Assembly: GCF_900496995.4 (NCBI RefSeq)
Contig: NC_044005.1
Span: forward strand, 51,098,517-51,162,516
From: Aquila chrysaetos chrysaetos
Taxonomy: Eukaryota; Chordata; Aves; Accipitriformes; Accipitridae
Direction: 5' to 3'
Length of the DNA: 64,000 bases
Position numbers and translations under genes: made by a program. The notes beneath the pieces are model-generated. The model searched no databases and was not told where the DNA came from. It worked only from the letters and a program-made list of their open reading frames with translations. Below are positions 36,001 to 48,000 of the stretch, piece after piece; the stretch's first letter is position 1, and the number at the start of each line of letters is the position of its first letter.

Positions 36001-39000
36001 TTTGTGACATTCTAGTAAGTACATGATGCTAGTGTTAATTTTTTACTTAAAATATCCCATGTTACTGTATCTTGTGAATTGCTTGCTTGATTTGGTAATC
36101 TAAAGTAGCTGAATTAAAACAAACAAAAGTTGTGTGTGTGCCTGCTGGCTAATGACGCTGATGGCATTTTGAGTAAGAGTTTACATTTTGAAAGACAACT
36201 TTTTTTTTTTAATTAAGTGGCTGTGAAGAAATCTTTTGAGAGACAAATTGTGAAAAATAGTCATATGCCTGAAAATAAATGTCACCTGGAGCTGAAAAGT
36301 TTTCAGGACTCTCTTCTCCCAAACAAGAGGAGATGGAGGGCAGCTGTTTTTGCTATTGAGTGTGCATAGAAAATACACCTATAAATGATGTCATAAGTCT
36401 TATTTTTTAGGGGTTCAGGCTGCTTGAATCCTTTCTAAAAATGGCTGTTCAACTTCTGAAAAGGTTGACCATCTCCTCTGCTTGCTTCATTTAGCTACGC
36501 AAAACATTCACTAGTGTCTGGAGCAAGGCCCCTGAGCATGGACAATGTTTTTGGTTTGTTTTGGTTGGGTTTTTCTGTTTGTTTTTTGGTTTGTTTTTTT
36601 ATTTTTAGTGGTAATATGCCAGTATATTAAAGCTTATGGTACTTTATATAAGCCAGGAGTTACACCACTGCAGCTGTAGCCAGCAATAAGACATCCTCTT
36701 TCTCTAGTTTCTTCTTGTGTATGTGGGGGTGTGTTTGTTTTGTTTTTAAGACATCCAGCATGCACCCCACCACTTTGCCTCCCAGTTCCTCTGCTATTCT
36801 GCAGGAGATAATAATAAATACTGTATCTACTCCCCCCCCCCCCCTTGTCCCCCAAATAAACCTGCGGACATACACTAAGATCTTGGAATGAGCACTTTGG
36901 AAGTATTTGGTTTAGATAGAAAGGAAGGAAGGAAAAAATAGATTGTGGTAGACTGTTTCACTGAGCATGCCTTTGCTTGCTAGGTTTAGCTATGAAACTG
37001 GCTGTCTAGTAAGGCTTATGGGCTTTTCAGCTGTTTGAACATGATCTAACAGGTGAATTGTTTCAAGAAATCACAGTCCTGTTTGTTCAGGTTCTCAAGC
37101 CTGAGTCTCGGGAATTCTGAGTATGGGTGTCTAATCAGTCTAAAATAAACTTTTCTTGGCCAGATTCATGCTGGAGACTAGTTTCTGGTACCGTGATGTC
37201 AGAATTGTTGTGTGTAAATGACTGTTGTTTGAGATTACTCCTAGCACATCATAAGCCTGGCCTGATGTGCAGTAAGGCGAGCTTTTCTTGTTACTGTTTG
37301 GTTCCCCTGCAGCACTGAAGACGGTCTTGAATTTTATTGGTTCCTTGTAATATAGACAAATGCTGGTGAAAGCAGAGTGTTAACAATGAGTTTGCACGAA
37401 TCCAGTGTTTCCTGTCAGAAACTTTCTCTGCCTTAAGTGGAGAAGCACAGTAACCACTTGCAGTGTGTTTGATTCAGGTGAATACGATTGAAAATCTCCT
37501 TTTGATAAGCTACCTAAGCTTAAATTGTGGACTACCCCTGATTACTCTTCTGAAAATGAACATGAAAAATTAAAAAAACTCTCAGCTGCTAGAGTCTTAT
37601 GAAATGAAATGTGCTATAACTACAGTGTCATTTTGTCTCTCTTTGCTTTGGTAAAACTACTGCAGTGCATGCTTAAAAGGGAGCACAGCTTGAGACATGG
37701 ATGCAATTATTGGGTTTTAACACAGTTGAAGATACTTGTTAAACTAATGTTTGCATGAGTACTTCTTATAGAAGCTTTCCTGTTTTTCAGATTTGACTGC
37801 CTGTACTATATTAATCCATAAAAGTGCTAATCATGGATGTATAAATTGTATAGAGAAAATTATAAATGAAAAGTTAACAAGCCTTTTCTTTGCTCTCTGG
37901 CATTTAAATGCCAATGCAAGAAAATGTTCTGTGGACCTAAAGTGTTTGAAATTTCACATCTGACTAAAGTATTTCTTTCTTCTTTCTTAGGATGTCTTGT
38001 ATACCGTGTGCAACCCTGTTGGAAAAGTTCAGCGCATTGTTATATTCAAGAGAAATGGAATACAAGCTATGGTTGAATATCCTTTCTGAGTGATTTTTTT
38101 TTTCTTTTTTTTTTTTGCTGTAGGTTCTTGACTGCAGATGGGATTTAACATGAGAATGTCAGAAAAATACTGTGTAATTTTGAGACCAATTTTTTTTTTA
38201 ATTTCTATCTAAGACGTGGTAATTTCCAATTTCTCTGTGTCTGTAAGACAGAATAGCACTTAAACATTTCATCTTTATAGGAAAATGACAGTGTCAACAG
38301 TGGTCTTGATAATGATGTTTGTAAGTGGCCCTAAAGCTAATAATTGCAGACAGGAAATATGTCATAGATTTGACAGTGCATTATACACAAAAGTTTCATG
38401 GCTTCTGCCTGTGTTGATATTCAGGAAATGGGTAAGGGATTGCAGAGGTGCAGTTTGACTTCTTCAGACTCTTCTAAAATAGTTCTAATATATACTGCTT
38501 GGTTTATTATTCTGGCTTTAATAAAGCACGAGACCAGCTTAGGCCTCCTTGATGTGTTTATCATGTGTTGAGGAAATTCCCTCCTCTGTTATCCTACTGT
38601 TTACTGTATTTGTAGCATTAAGTTGTACATGGGATGAATGTTCAGAGTTGTTGATGTGTTACTGTGGTTTGCGAAGTCCAAAGTCTGATATGGTTACGCC
38701 TTAGTTTATAAAACTCTGATAGCCCTCTTCACAGAGACTGATTACTCTCCATTTCCAAGCTGTTATCTGGACAAAATTGTACCAAAATATCAAATTCTTC
38801 TGTGATTTCAGATGCTACTGATGTGGCAGGCTTTATTAGTGGATCACTTCTGTAACATATGACTTAACCGGTGGCTGCACTGATGATTTGCCAGGCAAAA
38901 AGAATTACCCTAACTTCCATAAAAGCAAACTAATTGCTGTTTATCTATGTAGAAGACTTAAACTGTGTGTCCTAACAGACAGTATTTTGACTTACTATGA

Positions 39001-42000
39001 TAGTGTGTTGAATTTGTGGTAAGTGGTGTTGCCTGGATCAGATGAGTTGTACAGTTGGAGGTTATTCTGCATCTTGTGAAAGATTAGGGAAGTTCTGGGG
39101 AGGATCCTGCACACACTGTGAAACTGCCATACTTCTGTCCTTTGAATTGAAATCTGCAACATGCCTTTCATTAAAAACAAAACCAACTAGCAGTTGAAAG
39201 GAAACTCACAAATGTGAGCAAAGTAATGCAGCAGTTTGGGGTGGGGGTGGGGAAGTGAGCTTCAAGACAAGCCTTGTTTGAAAAGTTCAAAAATTTACTC
39301 AAATGTCAATGCTAATTGCAGTACCCATTACTTTTGCAAATGTGTTCCCACAGTTCTAGCCAGTGTCACACAATTTCTTAGAGGTCTGGGAAGCTTAACT
39401 TTTCTCACTCTTAAATTCCACAGTGAACCTACATCATGTTGGAAGAAGTTGGGCTGCAGGAATGTGGTAAAACACAAGGGATATGCTATTGATACAGACT
39501 ACTTCAAAAATTTCACTAAATTGTATCAAAGGATGGTGCAAAATGTCTGGTCTGCTGCAAGGTTTGGGCTTTCTGACACTGTATGTTTTTGAGTATGTAT
39601 GAGATTGTGGATTGCCACGTGCCAAGGCTCAGGTACATTTTTGTGCTAGTCACAGAACTAGTCTTGGTGTATGAGGAGGATATGAAATAACCTGTATGTT
39701 GGAGCCTGGTACTTGCATCTGCCTTGAGCAGTGGATTTAAAGCAATCTGCATGTTGTATTTTTCGATGCAAGATGATTGTTTGTTCATTCAAATTATCTC
39801 TGAGTTCTGTGGTTTTATTTGGCTTACAAGCTGAAAAGGGCGTACTCTTTCTTAGTTCTTTTTGCTGTAAAGTAACTGCTGAGTTCATGTTCTCCCTACC
39901 CACAAGTCTCTAGCTAATGCTAGCTGTGAGAAGGGATGCATTGTCTTAAGTCATACCTTCTCACCCCTGAGCTCTGATCACTTCCCAAATGATGCAGCTT
40001 GAACTTTCCCTTCAAACTTTCCCTTCAAATATTCTCTAGGCTTGCTGGTAACTTTCTGTGTCCTCTGATGAAAGTTACTAAATCCACCAGGATATCCCCT
40101 TTCAAAGGGCCTAAGCTCAGAGCATGAATAAAGCTTGCATCTTTATAATCCACACTGAAGAATTTACTAATTTATATAGAACGGTGTCATCATGTGCTAC
40201 TTACATCTCAAAAACAGGTGCTTAACAGAAGTTGAACCCATATATATACACTTGTTGGTAATTTTATATTAAAGTCTGTATAGAGTTCTTGTAAGGCATA
40301 CAATAGTGAAATATCTGTAGGCTACAAAAATAAAGCCATATCAGCAGAAAGGGACATGAATGAGACACCTGGTGAAAAGAAAACCTTAACATGATGTGTA
40401 TGTTTGAATCAGTGTTTTGTGCCCAGAAGGCGAAGGCTGCACTCAATGGAGCAGATATCTATGCAGGATGCTGCACACTAAAAATTGAATATGCAAGGGT
40501 AATGCTTGGACCTTCTCTTTTAATTTTACTGGAAAAACTATATATATATATATATATATATGACTTAACCTTTTCACTTTTACTTTGTTTGAACAGCCAA
40601 CTCGACTTAATGTCATTAGAAACGACAACGATAGTTGGGACTACACTAAGCCGTATCTGGGCCGACGAGGTAGGTTTTCGTATGTTATCGCTGTAGATGT
40701 TTGACTGTACTAATGACAATCCTTTATACGTGGTCAGGCTGTATGGCAATAGTCATTTCAAAGCAAGCCAGTGCTGCTGAAGGCTGTGTTCACACGCCAG
40801 GGAAGTAACCCTGAGCCCTAGGGCCCCCTACTGCCGTGTGCTTGAGCCACTTAGTTCAACAAGGAGCCCACACCTGCAAGCACCTTCGCAGTTCTCAAGG
40901 ACTTGCATTTCTCCAAGCAGCTCTCTCTCTTTGGAGGAGAGGAAACCTGGTACAGACTATTCCTTACAAACTACAAACTTGCACACTGCTTCTCCTTCGA
41001 AAGGACTCTTTTCCCCTATGTTGGACGAGGCATTAAGAAGGATAGAGGACTTCAGCAGGCTGACTCTACACTTCATCATGCACCACATCGGCATCAGCAA
41101 AAAAAAACCAAACCAAACAAACAAACAAAAAAACCCTCTGAAAAAACTCAGACTTGCAATTCACCTTGTCTGCATACTGCATGCACCACCACCACAAGTT
41201 TTTAAAGGAGGACCTTTCAGTACTTCAGATTTGTATGGGATGAATAACATGATAGACTGGACCCATTCTGTTCAAGTTTGTATGTATGCTGGTCTTATTT
41301 CCCTTAAAATTACAATTGAAAAATTGAGAACTTCCAAAATTAAGAACCTCTTGTTGATATCATTGACGTTGTAATCTTTTTATTACTTGCTGTATGTGAG
41401 AGTTGCATTCAGTCTTAACAGTGTAAATATTGTCTAGTAGTAGGGAAGTTTAATCCTTATCTGTAGATAGTTGGAACTGAGCAGTGCAATATCAGATAGG
41501 TCCCCTCAGTTATACTTAAGTATTAAAATAGGGAGATTCGTAATTGGTACAGGCATACTGTCTCTTAAGTACTCAGCTGTAAGAATTACCAGAGCTTAAC
41601 TCGTGTCAGTGAAAACTATGACTATATATGTAAAGACAAACTGCTGTGTAGCCTAACTCCTGTAAAGTGTTTATTTTGGAAAAAAAAAAAAAAGTCTGTA
41701 ACTATTGAGCGCAGTGTTCAGTAACTTATGTACAGTAATGTGTGCAATGTAAAGTTAGAAAAGTGAAGACAATGTGTCCAAGATAGAGTATCTACTTATC
41801 AAAGGCTATATGAGAACCAGGGCTTTGGCCGTCTCAAGTGATACGCACTTTCAGAGTAATTCTGCAGAGACGCTGGGCTTGTAAACCTGTTGTACAACTT
41901 AAAACTTAGGGCTTGAATTTTCAAAATGAAGTTCTTGTAAAAAGTTAACAAGGGAGCTACAGTATTGGTTGCAGCTTGTAGATTATGACTATTTGTATCA

Positions 42001-45000
42001 GGATTCAAATTTTTTTCTCAAATTCCTGAGTTAAAAAAGGGATTTTGAAGAAACTCAAGGGCAAGAAAAAAATCTGAAGGTTTGAATTCTGAAAATCTGA
42101 AGGATTAATTTGACCCTTGTATCTTTTGATCATTGCAGTGTTTGGAGGCTGACTTGTAACATTGTGCATCTAATTACATTATGTAATTGGTCTGCAGATA
42201 GATATGGCTGTATGAACTAAATGTTCCCCAAGCTAGAGAAAACAGTGGAAAATGAAAAACTTACGATAGGTATGGCTTGCTCTTTCTCAAGAACTCTCAC
42301 TCTACTCTCTTGTTTTCCTTGTTACTTTGACAGTCTGTCTCTATTTTCTATATATCACTCTACTACACGTAAGAGGAAAAGAATTAGACTTGCATTATAT
42401 GTATTTATATCATGCTATATTGTATATAGCATGAGTTTTCATTTCCTGTGGCCCACATCCATTTATCTAGGAAATGGGAATATAAATTGTTGAATGAATA
42501 CTGAAATGTGCTTGAAAAAGCAGGTATCTAGAGCAATTTTGCCCATAAAGTAATCCAGGACAGAGAGAGAGTGTGTTTTCATATTTGTGCTTCAATTTAC
42601 TCTTGCAGCAGCGTTGTTTGGCTTTTGAACCTAATGTGACCCAAACTGTAGGGATCTGACTGCAGCAAACAAGATTGTAGCCCAAAGGAATTTTCATTCT
42701 GAGGACAGGCATACTAATATATCCTTTCAGAATTTCACATCCCTGCTCAAATTTCAGGAAGGAAATGCATTTTGCTAATGTGTTTTTTCTTAAAGAACTG
42801 TTTTTAGTTCTTCATGGTAACAAATTAGACTTCCCTGTAGTATTTCTCCACTTAAGTAAACTTCCTAATAAGTGCTTGCTGCTATGAACCCATATTCCAT
42901 TAGATTGAACCGAAAAAAAGTCTGACTTTTAGTATTCTACTTGCTTTTAGCCAGAAAGTTCAAACTGTAGTTTGGAGCCTGATTTAAAAACAAAACCAAA
43001 AAAAAACAAACCCCAAATTTAAACTAGATTATAAAGAATCTTTCCTTTCAGACTTATTTTTAACACAGAACAGTTCTCATGTTTCAATGCCTGTTTGCAC
43101 AAGTATCTGTACTGGCACAATTGAGGGACTTTGTTCAAGGAAGGAACGACTATGGGGCAAGGAGAGAGCAGTGCACTACACCATCACGAGGAGGAAATAT
43201 TTGTCAATCTGTGGTCTCCCAGAATTCTTTATTTGAAAGAATATGGTCCTTTATTATATTACTGTGTGCAGTTCCAAAGGATTTAGCTCCACAGACTGGT
43301 ATTATAAACTTGATTTTTTTGAAAGATGATTACTGCATACAGTTTAAATGCTCAAAACACTTCATTTGACTGCCTGTTTGCTTTTTAGAGCCAAGAACCA
43401 GAGCTGTTACCCTGAAAAGGGAATAGAAAAACAAAACTTGACAAAAGTAATCTTTCTTCTATATATTTGAAGGCATTCAGCACGGTTCTCTCTTCAGGCT
43501 TTATTGCCAAAGTAAATATCTGACTTGGAACCTGTCCTCCAAATACTGAGCTGAAAGGGCATATGTGTTTTCATCTCCCACTGTTGTGTTTTCTAATGCA
43601 AGTAGTTGCTGTTCTTCAGGGGAAATACCTCCAGCTGCACCGGGCTGGAGTTGCCATTTTCAGCAGTCATATACCTAAATTTCCTGGGAACTGTTGTAAA
43701 CTGATAAATGTCTTCTCCACCTTTTCAATGTGGCTTTTTTAATTATGAGAAATCAGTTGTTGCTTACCACAAAAAAATCTGGAAGTTTAGATTTTCTTTG
43801 TCATGCAGCATGGACCTGATTAGAAAATACAGCTTTGGCTGTGATGCATTGCTTTCCTCCAGTAATGTAGACCCCTTGCTTAACTTTATATCCTAGAGAA
43901 CTGGGTTTTCTTAAAGGATTGACCGTTGTTTAAGTGCATTATTCAGTGATGTTTTTCTTCAATTGAACTGTTATGTGCTGCTGATAATGCAATAATGTAC
44001 AATCCTTTCAGCACGCCCATAAATCAGTAGGTGTTCTGTAAATATATATGTACACGTATGTAATGCTCTCTGTTTACTGATTATGAAACCATGTAATACA
44101 GGTTGTTGTTGGCTTATGCTGAAACTTCTTGAAAGAAGCCCACTTTGAAAATGTGTTGCTGTTGAAGCTAATATTATGATTCAGGTACTGTCTTTCAAAA
44201 GTACTGCATTTCAAATTTGTTTTAAGAGACACATAGGTAAATCCTGCTGTATGGTGTTATCTATACTAATGTGTGGTGTCTGTTTAGGAAAACTATTGGG
44301 TATATCCATAAACTTTAAATGTCTGCATCTCCTCATTGGCTACTGCCCCAAATCAACTTAAGTCAATTTGTTATACAGAGGCAGTCATTTAATTTTGGTG
44401 TCCCAGAGCTACAGCTTGTGGTTTTAGCTGTATAATGAATGAGAAATTGTTTATAAAATTAACAAGGACTCAAATTACTTTTTTGCTTCTTAACTAGAAG
44501 CTTTGTGTCTTAACTGGAGAAATCAAGTGCATAGTTGTGCATACTAAACTGTTTTCTTTCCCTTCCCACATGTTAGACAGAGGGAAGGGTCGCCAGAGGC
44601 AAGCTATTTTGGGAGAGCACCCATCATCATTTAGACATGATGGTTATGGTAAGTAACATAGGATGACAGGTGGTTATGATTTCTTTACATGTTATGTGGA
44701 ATTCTAAATATTCAATCAGTGCTTAACTGTGGACCCCTACAGCATGAGTAGTTCACTGTTGTGCTGTACGTGCAGTGCTGTCAGTCCACGTTCTGAAAAT
44801 AATACTGATTCACTGAAATCTGTGTGCATTTATTGCTGTACCTCTTCCTTCCTTTCACGGACAGCATCCGGCTCTACAAATTTATTCCTTGGAAGAATGT
44901 TTCCTTTCAGTTGCCATCACCCTAGCAATGGATGGAAAATGACATCTGTACTAGGAAAGCAGTTTTCTTTCAGAAAATGGCAACATAGCTTGATCAATGG

Positions 45001-48000
45001 TTTGATGCAACACAGAGCTCTTTGATGTTCTTGCGTGCAAAGCTGTGAATTGTGGGCTTTGCGTTTCTTCTAATATAGCTAATTCTGAGAAAGTATAGCT
45101 ATGCGACTGTATAAGAATGATGTTTTGGAATTAGTGCTATAAAGCGCTGCGGTTTTTACCAGTGCTATCTGTAAATGAAGATCTGCTGTCACTTTCATGT
45201 GTTATACCAAGACCTCAGAGAGGTCTAGTTATTTACTTTCTTAACTGTCAGATGCAATGTGATTGTCTTGCCTCTTTCTTTGCAAATGTATTGATGATAT
45301 TTTACACTGTAGGTTGACCTTCTACCTACTCTCCAAAGGTTCTTCAAATCTCCAGAATTTCCAAGTTCCACCTTGTATTCACTGGTGTTTTTTTCATTCT
45401 TCTTATACATCCTTCTACCTTAAGTAGTGTGGCTGTCTCCTCCTATACCACTGTCTCCCTCTTATTACTGCTTTTTGCTGGGGGGGGAAAAGGACAAAAG
45501 GTTCCTTTTGTACTTGGCTTATGTGAATTTCACATTATTTTTGTCTCAGAACAGGAATCCTCTCAGTCTGTAATACTGATGTTTTCTATAAACAGAAGTA
45601 TTGCATACTAGTCATGTCTCTTCATTTAAAAAAAAATAATAGTTTATTTCAGTGAAACTTGTCACTTCTCCTGTAGTTGAAAATAGGACAGTTTCATTTT
45701 GCGTTAATGCAGGGGTTTAAGTATTCCTGTTTCTTGCAAATGAACTGTTTGTAGAAAGGCAGTCTTCTGACTTAATCTCTTGTCTCTGGAAAAGAGCTGT
45801 GTCATCTCCTCTCCTGGCCTCTGGCTAAAAGTTCGCTCCTTTTGGTTTGTTTTCCCTACTTTGTAATATTCTTTCTTGGCATCATATAGCTCTATAAGTA
45901 GACATGGCAATATTGCTGAAGGTTTATTTTAAATATTTCTTCTGATAGGTTTATGTTCAAATATTTTGTATGGTGCAGGGATTTTTATAATTACTGAAAT
46001 AATTTTTTCACTTGTGTATAAAAACAATACCATGAAACAGCTCCTTCCTTTTTGTCTGGTAATGTAAGAAGAGACTTGGAACATTAAAGGGAATAAAGAG
46101 GGGTTTTCTTGTTTTGTGGTGGGGGTTTTTTTGTTCTTTTTTGTAGTTTTTTTTGTTTTGGGGGGATTGTTTTGGTTTTTTAATTGGAAAAAGAATTAAT
46201 GGAAACTGCTGTAATGTTGTTTCACCTCCCCCTCCTTTAAATATGCATTACATATGTGGGCTTTAATGCATAATTAAGTAGTGAAAATTATTTCAAACAA
46301 TGTGAAAGCATGGTCTTTCATCTCCTTAGGGTCACACGGTCCTTTGTTGCCATTGCCAAGCCGGTACCGAATGGGATCTCGGGACACTCCAGAACTTGTT
46401 GCTTATCCGTTGCCCCAGGCATCCTCTTCTTATATGCATGGTGGAAATCCTTCTGGGTCAGTTGTCATGGTTAGTGGGTTGCATCAGCTAAAGATGAACT
46501 GTTCAAGGGTCTTCAACCTGTTCTGCTTGTATGGAAACATTGAGAAGGTAAGGCATAATTTACTAGAAACTTGGAAACTACTATAGTCACTTTAATTGTT
46601 TTGGAAAAAGCCGGGCTGAGATGGTCTAAAAATGTTTGCTAGTAACTTACAAAACTCCTGGTTGGGCTGTTTGTTGCAATGTCATTTTTTCCCTTATCTA
46701 TCTTAGGTGAAATTTATGAAGACTATTCCAGGCACAGCACTGGTTGAAATGGGTGATGAGTATGCTGTGGAAAGAGCTGTTACACATCTCAACAATGTCA
46801 AGTTATTTGGAAAGAGACTTAATGTCTGGTAAATATGTTTTATCAGATTAATAATCTTCAGTGGACAGATGGAATGAGGTTGCAAATGGACGATATCTCA
46901 TTGTTCTGTTATCATTGTTGGAGTGACAATTTCCAATTTGCAACTATTATTCATTTATTTATTACTATTTATAATTGTTATTATTATTTTATTAATAAAG
47001 CATATGGGCATTACGTGGATTGGCTATTAATAAACTGTATTCCCTAATGTACCGTATCCATCCTTTCTACAATTTTTTAAGGAAGGTGTCAAATCCAATC
47101 CATCTTCTTCTCCTTCTATTTCAAATTGTTGTAAACATATGCCAGCTCTGTTCTGGCTAGATCAATAATCTGTGTGCAAAGTATGCAAGTCTTAATTATT
47201 TAAGAAACTTTAACTACATATATCTCTCTCTATCCTTAAATCCCAGTGTTTCCAAGCAGCATTCAGTAGTTCCAAGCCAGATATTTGAACTGGAGGATGG
47301 CACGAGTAGTTACAAGGATTTTGCAATGAGTAAGAATAATCGTTTCACCAGTGCTGGCCAAGCATCTAAGAACATCATCCAACCACCCTCTTGTGTGCTG
47401 CATTATTATAATGTTCCCCTGTGTGTAACTGAAGAAACATTTGTAAAGGTAGGCAGTTGAAATGACTGTGACATACAGTGCTTTGGGGCTCAATCCTAGC
47501 TTTACACTGTGCTACTTCTAAAAAGAAATAACTGGGATAGCTACAGCATAGTGACTGGAAGAGAACTGGTTCTTAAAACAGGTTTGTAGCCTCTCTATGT
47601 AGGAGTTGCTATTTTCACAATTCTGGCATTATTCTCTCCATTTATTTTTTTAATTTTTTTTTTTTTAATGTGAGAAACAAGATCTTGGAAATTAAGTTGA
47701 GGAGCTTAATGTGGGTTTTTTTGTGGAGGAAGGGGAAAAGACTCACATGAAGCCAAATACAGGAAAAGTTAGGACTACAATTTGCAAAAGATTTACTAAC
47801 TCCCTGAGATGGTTACTCTAATGACTGCTAGGATGTTTTGAAATGGAGAGAAGCATGCACCTGGAACAGTTTGCACAGCTGAGTCCTAAACAAACTCCAG
47901 ATGCTTAAATCATGTACTACTGGGCCTATCAAGTGGAGGCAGTGGTAAAACTGGTAACAGTTCAGTGAGTTCTTTTTCAGTTCAGTAAATTTTTTTTTTT

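Noticed and set aside
38083..38095. A GT donor downstream of exon 4 (CTGAGTGA)
   Set aside because: The TGA stop at 38087-38089 comes before it in frame, and the added residues are not in the conserved protein.
40402..40412. Using an AG acceptor (GAATCAG) or the AC in CCTTAAC for HNRNPLL exon 5
   Set aside because: The AG sites shift the reading frame and delete conserved residues. The AC end would create an in-frame TGA at once and would lie inside the branch motif. Only a start at 40402 gives the conserved FESV sequence.
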